Of a stretch of DNA of 64,000 nt, positions 8,504 through 18,008 are shown in pieces. Both the position numbers and the translations under genes were made by a program. Every line of letters begins with the position of its first letter. Position 1 is the stretch's first letter. Origin of the DNA: Shewanella olleyana (GTDB lineage Bacteria > Pseudomonadota > Gammaproteobacteria > Enterobacterales > Shewanellaceae); contig NZ_JAKILD010000010.1 in assembly GCF_023283825.1 (NCBI RefSeq), forward strand, positions 62,001 to 126,000, in the 5' to 3' direction. The notes beneath the pieces are model-generated. The model ran no database searches. It saw nothing but the letters and a program-made list of their open reading frames with translations, and had not been told where the DNA came from.

Positions 8504-9802
8504 TTATTTCTCATCCGGCATGGTTAAATCCAAATCATCGATACTCGGTTCTGGAGTATCATCCCCGCCCCCTTCTTGCTCAAGGCGCAGTTTTGTTGCC
8601 GCTAACGCTTTATTTAGTGCTTGTTTTTTTCGCCAAATAATTAAGCCAAGAATACCCACCACGAATAAACTGCCATTGATCACTAGAATCCAGAATATGG
8701 CTTTATCTTTTGCTTCAGCTTCCTCTTTTGCTGCTTTAATCGCGGCGCGCTGAGCTAACTCTTCAGCTGTTGGCGGCGGTGCAGGAGGCTCTATTAAATT
8801 AAAAAACTGCTCAGGTAAATCTAAAACAATTTCTCTGCCTTCAATAGTTGTAGATACCGCTGACCCCTTAATCCGATAACTGCCAAAATCTGTCACAGCG
8901 GGGATCGCCAGTAAGGTTTCACTGAATTGTACTTCATCTAAAACTACAGGCAGTTTCAGTCCAGCAGGGCCAACAATGTCAAAATGAAAATGAGTTTGCT
9001 CAAGTTGCAGAACTTCATCATCTACATTTAACTGAATATGCCAGACGCCATTAAGTTTATCTTCTGGTTCAATAATATCGACAGCAATGGGCTTTTCTGA
9101 CAAATAAAATGGATAACTGATTTCACGCTGAAATATGTTATTTCTGGCTTCAACTGTTAAGGTATAATTTCCCCAAGGCTGATTGAGGTTCTTCTTGCCT
9201 GTGAAAATTCCATCATCAGGCACTTCATCGAGTCCTTCTCCATTATCCTTGTAAGAACCTACAATAATGGTACCAGTGGTGAAATTTGCATCTGTGTTTA
9301 TATGGTGACTTGCAAACTTAACGGTCCACTCAATCATATAATCAAGCCCAGGAAGCCGTACCGTTAACCCATCACCGAGTAAGCGTGAAGTGACTTTTAA
9401 GCGCTCGCCTTGAAACAATGGTTGAGGGATAGGCTCAACATCAATTTCGAGTTTAGATACTTTTTTAATAGTTGAATTAGGTGCAAGGTTACCTAATAGC
9501 TGCCAAGGGCCTGGCATAGGTTTTCGAATTTTAATCATGTCACCCGTTAAACCATCTACCCATTTAACCGATTCAGGATGCCTTTCTGCATACCATTTAG
9601 AACCGTCAGGCAAAACAACTATAACGGGAGCTGAACCGTACTCACGTTGAACTAATAAGGTCAGTTCATCAACCATATGATCAATCCTGAATCTATTTTT
9701 TAATTCAGAAGCTTGAGAATATGGCACTGCTAACACTGATTGGGACAGCATGACACCAATCAGTGTTAACAGTGACAAAATATATGGTTTAAGTCCTTTC
9801 AT
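8504..9802 (-). CDS. Conserved envelope protein, TIGR03503-like, single C-terminal membrane anchor
   Basis: No biochemical role is known to me. The 432-residue protein has a signal peptide (residues 1-25, ending SVLA), a large extracytoplasmic region of beta-type sequence (about 30-350), a Pro-rich then Ala/Glu-rich linker, one transmembrane helix (IFWILVINGSLFVVGILGLII, about 373-393) and a basic then acidic cytosolic tail. Its place next to dnaQ and its architecture match the family annotated TIGR03503 in Shewanella and Vibrio; that name is from memory. It is transcribed in the same direction as dnaQ with a 22-bp gap, so an operon is likely. ATG at 9802 has a TAAGG site. Confidence 0.8.
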   Translation of the reverse strand: MKGLKPYILSLLTLIGVMLSQSVLAVPYSQASELKNRFRIDHMVDELTLLVQREYGSAPVIVVLPDGSKWYAERHPESVKWVDGLTGDMIKIRKPMPGPWQLLGNLAPNSTIKKVSKLEIDVEPIPQPLFQGERLKVTSRLLGDGLTVRLPGLDYMIEWTVKFASHHINTDANFTTGTIIVGSYKDNGEGLDEVPDDGIFTGKKNLNQPWGNYTLTVEARNNIFQREISYPFYLSEKPIAVDIIEPEDKLNGVWHIQLNVDDEVLQLEQTHFHFDIVGPAGLKLPVVLDEVQFSETLLAIPAVTDFGSYRIKGSAVSTTIEGREIVLDLPEQFFNLIEPPAPPPTAEELAQRAAIKAAKEEAEAKDKAIFWILVINGSLFVVGILGLIIWRKKQALNKALAATKLRLEQEGGGDDTPEPSIDDLDLTMPDEK

Positions 9803-9824
9803 TCGTAACGCTATACCTTAATAC

Positions 9825-10559
9825 TTAAGCTTCACCTCTCCAGAGGCACTTTCCTGATTTTTGGACTAAATCAAGACGTTGATCATGCGATACTAATTCA
9901 TCGGCCGTAGCTGAGATCACTTTAAGATTAAACGCATTTTGATCTACTAATTGAATACCACCACCCTCTTGTCCCGGCTTTTCACTGGACAAATTAAATT
10001 TAATTTGTCCACCCGTCATGATTAAGTAAACATCAGCAAGGATTTCAGCATCTAATAATGCGCCGTGATAAGTACGACGAGATAAATCGATACCATAGCG
10101 TCGACACAGTGCGTCTAGATTGTTCTTTTGACCAGGGTGAAGGTGCTTTGCAACCGTTAGCGAATCGAGAATGCCACAAATATCGGCAGTCTTAGGACCC
10201 ACAGGCTGAAGGTGAGCAAACTCATGGTCCATGAAGCTAATATCGAACGGCGCGTTATGTGCGACAATTTCAGCACCATCGATAAAATCGATAAACTCTT
10301 GGGCGATTTGATGAAAGCGAGGTTCTTTAGCAACACGCTCATCAGTAATCCCATGGACTTCAATCGCTTCTGGATCGATTAACTGACCAGGATTAATGTA
10401 TTGATGGTAGGTTCTACCAGTCAATTTTCTATCGATGACTTCAACACAACCAATTTCAATAATACGATGGCCAATATAGACAGGCCCGCCTGCTTGGTTC
10501 ATACCGGTTGTTTCGGTATCTAAAATAACCTGGCGACTTGCGCTAGAAATAATATTCAT
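9825..10559 (-). CDS. dnaQ: DNA polymerase III epsilon subunit (proofreading exonuclease)
   Basis: 3'-5' exonuclease that edits errors of the replicative polymerase. All DEDDh catalytic residues are visible: Asp14 and Glu16 in LDTETTG, Asp106 in HNAPFD, His165 and Asp170 in YHGALLD. The C-terminal segment after about residue 190, which tethers the alpha subunit, is present though diverged. Length 244 is normal. It is divergent from rnhA with about 73 bp between the two start codons, the classical dnaQ/rnhA arrangement with closely placed opposing promoters. Confidence 0.97.
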   Translation of the reverse strand: MNIISSASRQVILDTETTGMNQAGGPVYIGHRIIEIGCVEVIDRKLTGRTYHQYINPGQLIDPEAIEVHGITDERVAKEPRFHQIAQEFIDFIDGAEIVAHNAPFDISFMDHEFAHLQPVGPKTADICGILDSLTVAKHLHPGQKNNLDALCRRYGIDLSRRTYHGALLDAEILADVYLIMTGGQIKFNLSSEKPGQEGGGIQLVDQNAFNLKVISATADELVSHDQRLDLVQKSGKCLWRGEA

Positions 10560-10632
10560 AAGTAACTCAATTAATCGTTGTGTGTTTAGGTATAATTGCC
10601 AAAATTAATCTGTATTGCATGGTAACAATTTG

Positions 10633-11106
10633 ATGCCGGAACTAAAACAAATCAAAATTTATACTGATGGCTCGTGCTTAGGTAATCCTGGTCCTGGCGG
10701 ATACGGCATTGTAATGAAATATAAGCAGCAAACCAAAGAATTGTCTGACGGATTTAAATTGACCACCAATAACCGGATGGAATTATTAGCGCCTATCATA
10801 GCATTAGAGGCCTTATATGAACCCTGTAAAATTATTCTAACCAGTGATAGCCAATACATGCGCCAAGGAATTACGCAGTGGATCCATGGTTGGAAGAAAA
10901 AAGGCTGGATAACTTCAACCAAGACCCCGGTCAAAAATGTTGATTTATGGAAACGTCTGGATGCAGTCAGTCAAATCCACGAAATGGATTGGCGCTGGGT
11001 TAAAGGTCATGCTGGACACGCTGAAAATGAACGCTGTGATGATTTAGCAAGATGGGCAGCTGAAGCTAAACCTAAGCAGGAAGACGTTAATTACAAACCA
11101 GAATAA
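10633..11106 (+). CDS. rnhA: Ribonuclease HI
   Basis: Cleaves RNA in RNA-DNA hybrids, removing primers and R-loops. The catalytic acids fit the E. coli enzyme with a shift of two: Asp12 in [11 protein letters not shown], Glu50 in NNRMELLA, Asp72 in TSDSQ and the acidic residue after [10 protein letters not shown]. The ATG at 10633 is preferred over an in-frame ATG 18 bp earlier (10615), because it gives the usual short N-terminus ([13 protein letters not shown]) and has GGTAA upstream. 157 residues, normal. Divergent from dnaQ. Confidence 0.96.
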   Translation: MPELKQIKIYTDGSCLGNPGPGGYGIVMKYKQQTKELSDGFKLTTNNRMELLAPIIALEALYEPCKIILTSDSQYMRQGITQWIHGWKKKGWITSTKTPVKNVDLWKRLDAVSQIHEMDWRWVKGHAGHAENERCDDLARWAAEAKPKQEDVNYKPE

Positions 11107-11192
11107 ATTACCTGAGTTAACAGTATAATAAGGCTAAAGCGCTTAAGCTCATTTCAAAATCAATTAATAATTAATACTCTGCTGATAATTAA

Positions 11193-11927
11193 TCATTGTG
11201 TTTGTTTGGAAATATTTTTTGAGTGACCAGCTCTGCCCGCTGTAGACGCTGGAGCCCATTGCGGTGCTCTTGCTTTTTTCTTCTCACGAATTGGTGTTAA
11301 CGGCGACTCCATTTTCCTCGCGACAATTAGGTAAACACTGCCAATACCAGGCAACCAACGTTCAATTCTATTTTGCCACCATGTGCCTTGTTGTATATCG
11401 CCGATGAGTGGGTGATATACAAAACGTTCATCTTGAAGAATTTGATAGCCCAATAGACCTAACCAATCTTTCACCCTAGCAGGCATAAAAAATTGTCCAG
11501 ACCAAGGTAATTTAGTTTGATATTTGGGCAGCAGCTTCCCTACAAATGCAGTACTAACAGGATTAAAACCGCAAACAAAAATGTAGCCGCCACTGATCAT
11601 TACCCTGTCAACTTCACGGAGTAGCCTGTAAGGGTCTTGTTCAAACTCGATAAGAAAACTCATCAACACCGCATCCATAGAGCCACTTTGTAGGGGTAAA
11701 TGGTGAGGATCTGCAATGATTGAGGCACCTTCGCCATCATGGATTGAAAAGTGGCGTGCAATATTACAATGTAGACTGGAAACTTGATGACTAAGCGGGC
11801 CTAATTTAAGTAAATGATAACCGAATATTCTTGGCCACCAATTAGCAAGTTGTTGTTCAACTGCTAATTGTATTTCTTCACCACAAGGTAATTGGTGCCA
11901 ATGATGCGGTTTCTCATTTATCGCCAT
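11193..11927 (-). CDS. yafS: SAM-dependent methyltransferase-like protein (YafS type)
   Basis: Class I methyltransferase fold of unknown substrate. The canonical glycine-rich motif I is poorly conserved, but the later core is clear: a short acidic strand (ASIIADPHHLPLQSGSMDAVLMSF, residues about 70-93) and a post-core segment with LREVDRVMISGGYIFVCGFNP. Length 244. Start ATG at 11927 preferred over a TTG at 11933, with AAAGGG upstream. Position between rnhA and gloB is the same as E. coli yafS, which supports orthology. The basic C-terminal tail (REKKKARAPQ) is lineage-specific. Confidence 0.8.
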   Translation of the reverse strand: MAINEKPHHWHQLPCGEEIQLAVEQQLANWWPRIFGYHLLKLGPLSHQVSSLHCNIARHFSIHDGEGASIIADPHHLPLQSGSMDAVLMSFLIEFEQDPYRLLREVDRVMISGGYIFVCGFNPVSTAFVGKLLPKYQTKLPWSGQFFMPARVKDWLGLLGYQILQDERFVYHPLIGDIQQGTWWQNRIERWLPGIGSVYLIVARKMESPLTPIREKKKARAPQWAPASTAGRAGHSKNISKQTQ

Positions 11928-12352
11928 GAACAATAAGCCCTTTAAATTGTAAGCCTTACTTGAGTATAACGATTTTTATCTTAAAGTACCTAAGTAGGTT
12001 CAATTTAATTATCTTATTGAGATCAATAAATAAAAAGCACTCATTTCAATCTTAAGTCTTAATCTACATATACACCTAAATATTAATTCTAGCTATATAA
12101 GTTATTGTACAGAACGATTGAAGATCGACTTTGATAAAGCTAACTACTTCATTTAGGTTCAAATATCTGCTTATAAAGTGGGAATTGTTTTTTAGAATTG
12201 CTAGTAAAAATGGTGCCTATTAAAGACATCTTATTGACATCTATTCAGTGAATATCAGTACCAAAGTAAATTAACTAAGATTTATCTGCATAATTTGGTG
12301 TCTTATCGATAATCCGTTAATCTGTAGTTTCATAATTTATCAAGGTACTTTC
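11928..12352. other. Divergent intergenic region yafS / gloB
   Basis: 425 bp without a supportable ORF, strongly AT-rich. It must contain promoters for yafS (minus) and gloB (plus). No operator, repeat or structured RNA was recognised. Confidence 0.5.
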
Positions 12353-13144
12353 ATGCTTTCTGTTATTACTATCCCTGCTTTCGATGACAACTACATTTGG
12401 TTATTCCATCAGGCTGATTCTAATAAGACTTATGTTGTTGATCCAGGTTGTGCCACAAGCGTTTTAGCTTACCTTGAAAATACCAAGGCAGCGGGTAAAG
12501 AATTAGAACTAGTGGGAATATTGATCACTCATCATCATGCAGATCATACTGGTGGTATCGAAGCGCTTCAACAAGCTCATCAGCAGCAACTAAGCGTATA
12601 TGGTCCTAGTAAAGAGAATATCAATGGATTGACTCAGCTTATTGAGCACGAGCAAACGCTGTCGTTGCCATTTATTGATTCGCCAGTAAACGTCATTGAA
12701 GTACCTGGACACACCCTTGGTCATATTGCTTACCATATCGAAAACTCACTATTTTGCGGTGATACGTTATTCAGTGGCGGTTGTGGAAGATTATTTGAAG
12801 GGACAGCTGAACAAATGTCAGCATCGTTAGCTAAGTTGTCATCACTTGATAAAGACACAAAGGTGTATTGTGCCCATGAATATACCCAAGCTAACTTAGC
12901 TTTCGCCATTGCCGTTGAGCCAAACAATCTCCAATTACAGCAGTACGAAAAGTCAGTTCATCACGCTAGATTGAACAATATCTCCACAATCCCTTCTACC
13001 ATTGCAACAGAATTAGCAATAAATCCATTTCTAAGGAATAACTGCGCAGAAATCAAACAATCCATCTCGATTCAATTCAATGTGAGTAATCCCACTGATA
13101 TACAAACATTTACTCTGTTAAGAGAGTGGAAAAACAATTTTTAA
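12353..13144 (+). CDS. gloB: Hydroxyacylglutathione hydrolase (glyoxalase II)
   Basis: Second enzyme of methylglyoxal detoxification: hydrolyses S-lactoylglutathione to lactate and glutathione. Metallo-beta-lactamase fold with the binuclear-metal signature THHHADH (residues 59-65), the later metal ligands in VPGHTLGH, FCGDTLFSGGCGR and CAHEYT, and a C-terminal helical HAGH domain that binds glutathione. 263 residues, normal. ATG at 12353 has an AAGGT site. It is divergent from yafS and followed 143 bp later by mltD. Confidence 0.97.
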   Translation: MLSVITIPAFDDNYIWLFHQADSNKTYVVDPGCATSVLAYLENTKAAGKELELVGILITHHHADHTGGIEALQQAHQQQLSVYGPSKENINGLTQLIEHEQTLSLPFIDSPVNVIEVPGHTLGHIAYHIENSLFCGDTLFSGGCGRLFEGTAEQMSASLAKLSSLDKDTKVYCAHEYTQANLAFAIAVEPNNLQLQQYEKSVHHARLNNISTIPSTIATELAINPFLRNNCAEIKQSISIQFNVSNPTDIQTFTLLREWKNNF

Positions 13145-13287
13145 AAACTAGATCTAGGCTAAGCAAATGTAACTTAACGAAGACAACAAGCGTGTTTTGC
13201 TCTACAATGCCGCTTCAATTTTGACCAACACTTTAGGCTTACACTCTTGTGAAGCCTGTTTTGCAAGACTTAGGAATATCGTTTTTG

Positions 13288-14805
13288 ATGCACAAATCTT
13301 TATATATTTTTGTTGGTAGTGTCGCCTTTTTAACAGGTTGTCAAACGCTAACAACACCAAAATCTACGCCAGAGCCTATTGCTATTCAAAAGCCTGCAGA
13401 GCCTGAAAAGACCATCGTAAAAGTTGAAAAACCCGTTGAGATAACTGATGTTTGGCAACGTATCAACCTACAAATGGCCATGCCAATTGACGATCATAAA
13501 CTCGTCAATCAATACCGTGATTGGTATTTAGCAAACCCAAGACATTTAGAAATCGTCTCTCAACGCGCCGAGCCATATCTTTATTACATTGTTGAAGAAT
13601 TAGAAAAACGCGATATGCCTATCGAAATTGCGTTGTTACCGATTGTAGAAAGCTCATTTGATCCATCAGCTTATTCAGCTAGTGCCGCTTCTGGCCTTTG
13701 GCAGTTAACCTCGCCTATTTCAAATCACTTTGGAGTTAAAAGCGACTGGTGGTATGACGGACGTCGTGATGTACCAGCTGCAACGATTGCAGCACTAGAT
13801 TTCCTAGAATATTTATATGACCGCACAGGCAACAACTGGCTGTATGCCATAGCGGCTTACAATACCGGTGAAGGCCGTGTAAATAACGCCGTGCGTCGTA
13901 ATAAAGCTGCTGGTAAAAGTACTGATTTTTGGTCGTTATCGCTGCCAAGAGAAACTCAGCGCTATGTACCACAGTTAATTGCTTTATCAGATGTGATTAA
14001 AAATGCCGATAAATACGGTATTAATTTAACACCAATTAGTAACGAGCCTCATATCGCTGTTGTTGATATTCAAAGTCAGATGGATTTAAAACTTGCTGCT
14101 GACTTAGCAGATATGAATATCAAAGATCTCAAAAGTCTCAATCCTGGGCTTGATCGTTGGGCAACATCCCCAGATGGACCGCACACCTTGGTTGTGCCTT
14201 ACGATAAAAAAGATGTTTTTGAGCAAAAGTTAGCTCAATTAGATCCAAAGTCGAAATTAAACTGGCATCGTTATAAAATTCAATCGGGTGATACAGTCAG
14301 CCATATTGCTAAACGTTTCGACACTTCAGCATCGTTTATCCGTTCAAGTAACAACTTAAAGAACAACAATATTCGGGCAGGCAGATATTTAATTATACCT
14401 GTTCCACCTGAAGGAGCTGATTTAACAACGGATCAGTTATTAGCGCAAAACCAGCTAACACCTAAAGCAATGACATATACAGTAAAATCTGGAGATTCAT
14501 TGTGGGTGATTGCACGTAAATACGACGTTTCGGTAGACGCCTTAATCCGTTGGAATCGTTTACCTAAAAACGGTGCGTTAAGCATTGGTAAAGTGTTAAC
14601 CATTGGCTCAGCTACATCAAGCACTGGCTCAGAACGTACAGTTAATTATAAAGTGCGTTCAGGCGACTCATTGGCACGTATTGCTAATAAATTTAACGTG
14701 TCTGTAGATGATTTGATTAAGTGGAATAAGCTACATAATACCAAGTATATACAACCTGGTCAGATGCTACGTTTGGTAGTTGATGTGAGTAAAGTCAACG
14801 CATAG
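13288..14805 (+). CDS. mltD: Membrane-bound lytic murein transglycosylase D (three LysM)
   Basis: Lipoprotein that cleaves the glycan strands of peptidoglycan. The ATG at 13288 starts a lipoprotein signal with lipobox LTGC (Cys18); a GTG at 13249 would add 13 residues and bury it. The family 1 SLT catalytic glutamate lies in PIVESSFDPSAYSASAASGLWQL, with AAYNTGEGRVNNAV further on. Three LysM peptidoglycan-binding repeats follow, each with a (Q/K/R)SGD(T/S) core: YKIQSGDTVSHIA, YTVKSGDSLWVIA and YKVRSGDSLARIA. 505 residues. Adjacent to gloB as in many gammaproteobacteria; a strong terminator follows. Confidence 0.96.
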   Translation: MHKSLYIFVGSVAFLTGCQTLTTPKSTPEPIAIQKPAEPEKTIVKVEKPVEITDVWQRINLQMAMPIDDHKLVNQYRDWYLANPRHLEIVSQRAEPYLYYIVEELEKRDMPIEIALLPIVESSFDPSAYSASAASGLWQLTSPISNHFGVKSDWWYDGRRDVPAATIAALDFLEYLYDRTGNNWLYAIAAYNTGEGRVNNAVRRNKAAGKSTDFWSLSLPRETQRYVPQLIALSDVIKNADKYGINLTPISNEPHIAVVDIQSQMDLKLAADLADMNIKDLKSLNPGLDRWATSPDGPHTLVVPYDKKDVFEQKLAQLDPKSKLNWHRYKIQSGDTVSHIAKRFDTSASFIRSSNNLKNNNIRAGRYLIIPVPPEGADLTTDQLLAQNQLTPKAMTYTVKSGDSLWVIARKYDVSVDALIRWNRLPKNGALSIGKVLTIGSATSSTGSERTVNYKVRSGDSLARIANKFNVSVDDLIKWNKLHNTKYIQPGQMLRLVVDVSKVNA

Positions 14806-14852
14806 CGGTTAGCTGTTCTAAGTTCTGTTCTATTTTACGACAACTGTAAAAT

Positions 14853-14884
14853 AAAAACGGCCAGTGAAATCACTGGCCGTTTTT
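14853..14884. terminator. Bidirectional terminator mltD / BsuPI lipoprotein
   Basis: Perfect 14-bp stem (AAAAACGGCCAGTG / CACTGGCCGTTTTT) with an AAAT loop, A-run and T-run on the two sides. It separates convergent mltD and the lipoprotein gene. Confidence 0.93.
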
Positions 14885-14914
14885 GTATTCGTTTATTGAT
14901 AACTCAAATTAAAC

Positions 14915-15457
14915 TTACTTAACGATTAAAGGAGTCGAACCTGTATTAATCAATGGCAAATTACTGCCTTCAACTTTACCTGCAAATTTCACTTCAAAAC
15001 GATATCCAGGACCTGACACTTTTTCCATTACCGCCGCAGGTACACTAAAACGTGAGGTAATCGTTTTAGCAGGAGCTAACGTCACATCTCTTAATGCTTG
15101 GGTATACATCATATCTTGCGAAGAAGACCATACCTTTTGCCCTTTAGGATCGTACAACCATAAGTCTGCCGTCATGCCAGAGTTAAATGTTATGCTAACA
15201 CTATGACTTTGGCTGTTGGTCGCTGTATGAGTTAATGACATCGCTTTACTAGGGTCAGTATATTCATTTGCTTGTAAAAATCCGACCAATACTGTTTCTG
15301 CCATAGTTGAGACTCCAGCACCTAATGTCACAGTTTTAGCTTTCATTACAGGCTCAACAACTGCAGCCTTCTCTGTATTACTTTCAGCTGTCACATCTGC
15401 ACTTGTTGCACTACAACCAACCAACAGCACACTTAAGCAACCTATAAATCGTTTCAT
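14915..15457 (-). CDS. Lipoprotein with BsuPI-like (putative proteinase inhibitor) domain
   Basis: Small envelope lipoprotein of unknown role. The signal peptide ends in the lipobox LVGC (Cys15). After a low-complexity linker, residues about 75-165 match the BsuPI fold first described for an intracellular Bacillus proteinase inhibitor: a hydrophobic strand (SVSITFNSGMTADLWLYDP), the signature GQKVWSSSQ, then TQALRDVTLAPAKT and a closing strand GPGYRFEVKF. The start codon overlaps the stop of the AsmA gene by one base (TAATG), so it is translated from the same message. The inhibitor function is not established for the lipoprotein versions. Confidence 0.75.
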   Translation of the reverse strand: MKRFIGCLSVLLVGCSATSADVTAESNTEKAAVVEPVMKAKTVTLGAGVSTMAETVLVGFLQANEYTDPSKAMSLTHTATNSQSHSVSITFNSGMTADLWLYDPKGQKVWSSSQDMMYTQALRDVTLAPAKTITSRFSVPAAVMEKVSGPGYRFEVKFAGKVEGSNLPLINTGSTPLIVK

Positions 15458-17277
15458 TAAAACCCTCCTAATTTTTTGAACAAGCTGTCTTTAAGCTTAT
15501 CTGTTTCACCTTTTAACTTGGCATCAAAAAGCGCGCTAGTATCAATACCAAATTTGGGGTCTTGCATACTGCCTGTAATCGTCAGTGGAATATCTACACC
15601 AGCTAAAGCATCATCCCCGCCCTGTCCAGCAAGAGAGCCGACGACCGATGTAGTCAGCTTATAATCCACAGTTTGTGAATCAATATTAGCGCTACCCTTA
15701 CCAGCAAGGCGAATCAAAGGCGATGCCATTGCTAAATCAGGATTAGTAAATACCGCATTCTTTAGTGAATAACTCCCCGTCAAACTGGTGAAATCAGTTT
15801 TAAGCTCTTCTTTATTTTGGGCTGATAAATCGCCTTTTAACTTATCTTGAGCGCTACGGATCATTTGCGGAATATTAACACCGTAAAGCGAACCGTCTGC
15901 AATGGTAAAATCACCATTTGCAATCAAGTTTTTCTTTAAGTTATCAGGGATAAGGCTCTTACCCGACCCTTTGATATTAAAGTTAGCTGAGCCAGATATT
16001 AAATCTATATCAGCAGCATCTTTAAATAATGGTCGAAATTGTACCCCTGAAAGTGACTTTTCAAAGTTATAACTTGCGACTTTTTGGCGTCCATCAAGTT
16101 TTGCCTTTGCTGTGATGCTACCTTCATATAAATTTGCCGAAAAATCACTCAAGTTAGCAATACCGTCCTTAACGGTTGCTTTCATATTCCAGTCCTGAGT
16201 CAATAAGTTAGATACTTTTATCGACTTAACAGTCATTCCTATCGTTAAATCGATAGTTTTTAAAGCAGATAAATCTGGTTCTTTTGCAGGCTCTGTTGAA
16301 GCCACTGTTTCGCTAGCCGCTTCATCTGATTTTTCTGAAGCTGGCGGCATCATTTTATCAAGGTCGATATCACCAAAGTCCATTTGAACATTAATTCTAG
16401 GGATCTTACTTCCATAATTAACCTTAATATCACCCGTTGCATTGATGTCCATTGCTGACAACTTAGTGATAGCAACTTGTAAATTCTGCGAGTCTAACGC
16501 AACATTAATGTCTGTGACTAACTGAGTCGATACTTTCTTATTTGGGATACTTTCACCATCAACATCAGTATTGATAGTAAATCCATCTATAGTCACTTTT
16601 GCTAAATCTTTACTGACAGTTAGCTGGCCTTCGCCATTACTATTCACCGTCATATCAGGCATTTGAGCAGAAAAGTCATAAGCAAAAGCAGCGGCATTAC
16701 CCAAAGAGAATTCGCCTAAGGTTAGACTATTTAGGCTAAAGACTTGTTTTGAATTGTTTACTTCATCAATCAAGTTAATAGTCGTATTGGTGATAGAAAC
16801 GCCGCCTATTTGTAGACTTTGTAATTTCACACTGCTTGGCGAATCAGATGACGTTTCATCTGGCGTAGACTTCGTCTCTGCTTTATCACCAGCTAGTCCA
16901 TCAAGGCTGCTAGTTCCATCCTTTTTAGTCACCATGTTCAATGTCAAACCATCTAAAGAAAGCATGGCTATTTCCACTTCTTGGCTGAATAAAGGCATTA
17001 ACTCAACATTTGCCACAGCTTCTTTAATCTCAACAAAGGTTGCAGGTGAGAAGTTTTCTGGATTAGATAATGAAATACCACCGAGATTAATTCCTAATGA
17101 TGGAAAAAAGCTCCAGCTTAAATCATTTTCAATAACAAACTCTCGTCCAGTTTGTTCTTTTACTGCATCTACTATCTGTGGTTTGAAGCTATTGAGATCG
17201 AAAAATACAGTTAAATACACCACCAGTATTAAGATTACCCCAGCCACAATACCTAATAGCCATTTTAGTGCCTTCAT
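15457..17277 (-). CDS. AsmA family protein
   Basis: Inner-membrane-anchored periplasmic protein of the AsmA/TamB superfamily, implicated in phospholipid transfer to the outer membrane. One N-terminal helix (MKALKWLLGIVAGVILILVV), then the typical opening LNSFKPQIVDAVKEQTGREF and a long repetitive beta region to the AsmA C-terminal domain (GSGKSLIPDNLKKNL through VDIPLTITGSMQDPKFG). The ATG at 17277 has a strong AAGGA at ideal distance; an alternative start 11 codons upstream lacks one. 606 residues. Directly coupled to the BsuPI lipoprotein downstream. Confidence 0.88.
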   Translation of the reverse strand: MKALKWLLGIVAGVILILVVYLTVFFDLNSFKPQIVDAVKEQTGREFVIENDLSWSFFPSLGINLGGISLSNPENFSPATFVEIKEAVANVELMPLFSQEVEIAMLSLDGLTLNMVTKKDGTSSLDGLAGDKAETKSTPDETSSDSPSSVKLQSLQIGGVSITNTTINLIDEVNNSKQVFSLNSLTLGEFSLGNAAAFAYDFSAQMPDMTVNSNGEGQLTVSKDLAKVTIDGFTINTDVDGESIPNKKVSTQLVTDINVALDSQNLQVAITKLSAMDINATGDIKVNYGSKIPRINVQMDFGDIDLDKMMPPASEKSDEAASETVASTEPAKEPDLSALKTIDLTIGMTVKSIKVSNLLTQDWNMKATVKDGIANLSDFSANLYEGSITAKAKLDGRQKVASYNFEKSLSGVQFRPLFKDAADIDLISGSANFNIKGSGKSLIPDNLKKNLIANGDFTIADGSLYGVNIPQMIRSAQDKLKGDLSAQNKEELKTDFTSLTGSYSLKNAVFTNPDLAMASPLIRLAGKGSANIDSQTVDYKLTTSVVGSLAGQGGDDALAGVDIPLTITGSMQDPKFGIDTSALFDAKLKGETDKLKDSLFKKLGGF

Positions 17278-17340
17278 GTTTGCATCCTTGTAAGCAAATT
17301 GAACTTTCAATTTAAAGTTACTTATATTCTTTATATTAGT

Positions 17341-17835
17341 TTAGCTTAATACCGTTAAATCTAAAGGATTTTCCGACACAGCTATGCCATTTTTATCAGC
17401 ATATAGCATCATATCAGGCTTTATTATGACACCTGCAATTTCAATGTTTACATTAACCTGACCGACATCTTTCTTGGTAGTTTTTATCGGGTTACTTGCC
17501 AATGCTTGAACGCCGATATCAAGCGTTTCAAGTGTGCCCACATCACGAACTGCGCCGAAAATAACAATGCCTTGCCAATCATTGTTAACCGCAGACTCAG
17601 CTATCATGTCGCCTAATAATGCTCGTCTGCAAGCACCACCACCGTCGACCACTAACACTTTGCCATTTCCAGGTGTAGCAAGAATAGATTTTACTTTCGA
17701 ATTATCTTCAAAGCATTTAACAGTGACAACTTCCCCATAAAAAATAGTTTTACCACCATATGAATTCCAGTTTGATTGAACTAGAGTCAGTTTATCTTCG
17801 TAATGATCAAATAAGTCAGGTAATAAATCTAACAT
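17341..17835 (-). CDS. RraA-fold protein, putative 4-hydroxy-4-methyl-2-oxoglutarate aldolase / oxaloacetate decarboxylase
   Basis: RraA-family fold of 164 residues. Members either inhibit RNase E (true RraA) or are class II pyruvate aldolases. The aldolases share a D-X20-R-D motif; here the Asp of LLGD is followed by exactly 20 residues and then R-D in GAVRDVGTL. E. coli RraA has VRQ at this place, so this copy keeps the catalytic Asp and is more likely an enzyme. Other landmarks: VTVKCFEDN, LVVDGGGACRRAL, LYADKNGIAVSE. Start taken at 17835, which has GGAG seven bases upstream; the ATG four codons earlier has none. Just upstream of asmA, same strand, 63-bp gap. Confidence 0.85.
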   Translation of the reverse strand: MLDLLPDLFDHYEDKLTLVQSNWNSYGGKTIFYGEVVTVKCFEDNSKVKSILATPGNGKVLVVDGGGACRRALLGDMIAESAVNNDWQGIVIFGAVRDVGTLETLDIGVQALASNPIKTTKKDVGQVNVNIEIAGVIIKPDMMLYADKNGIAVSENPLDLTVLS

Positions 17836-18008
17836 TTCAGGCTCCATGTACTAAATTTAATAGTATTAACATTAATATAAACGTGTATAGCTATTGAAAC
17901 AATTCATTAATCTGAATAAACTGTCGCTTATACTTTATTGTTCATGGATGAAAACACTGCAGTACTAATATTGCTTCTATTAACTAACCTTTCTAAGTAG
18001 TTTTCAAT

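Noticed and set aside
16754..17293. 179-codon plus-strand ORF opposite asmA
   Set aside because: Antisense shadow of the AsmA gene; low-complexity composition, no ribosome site and no family features.
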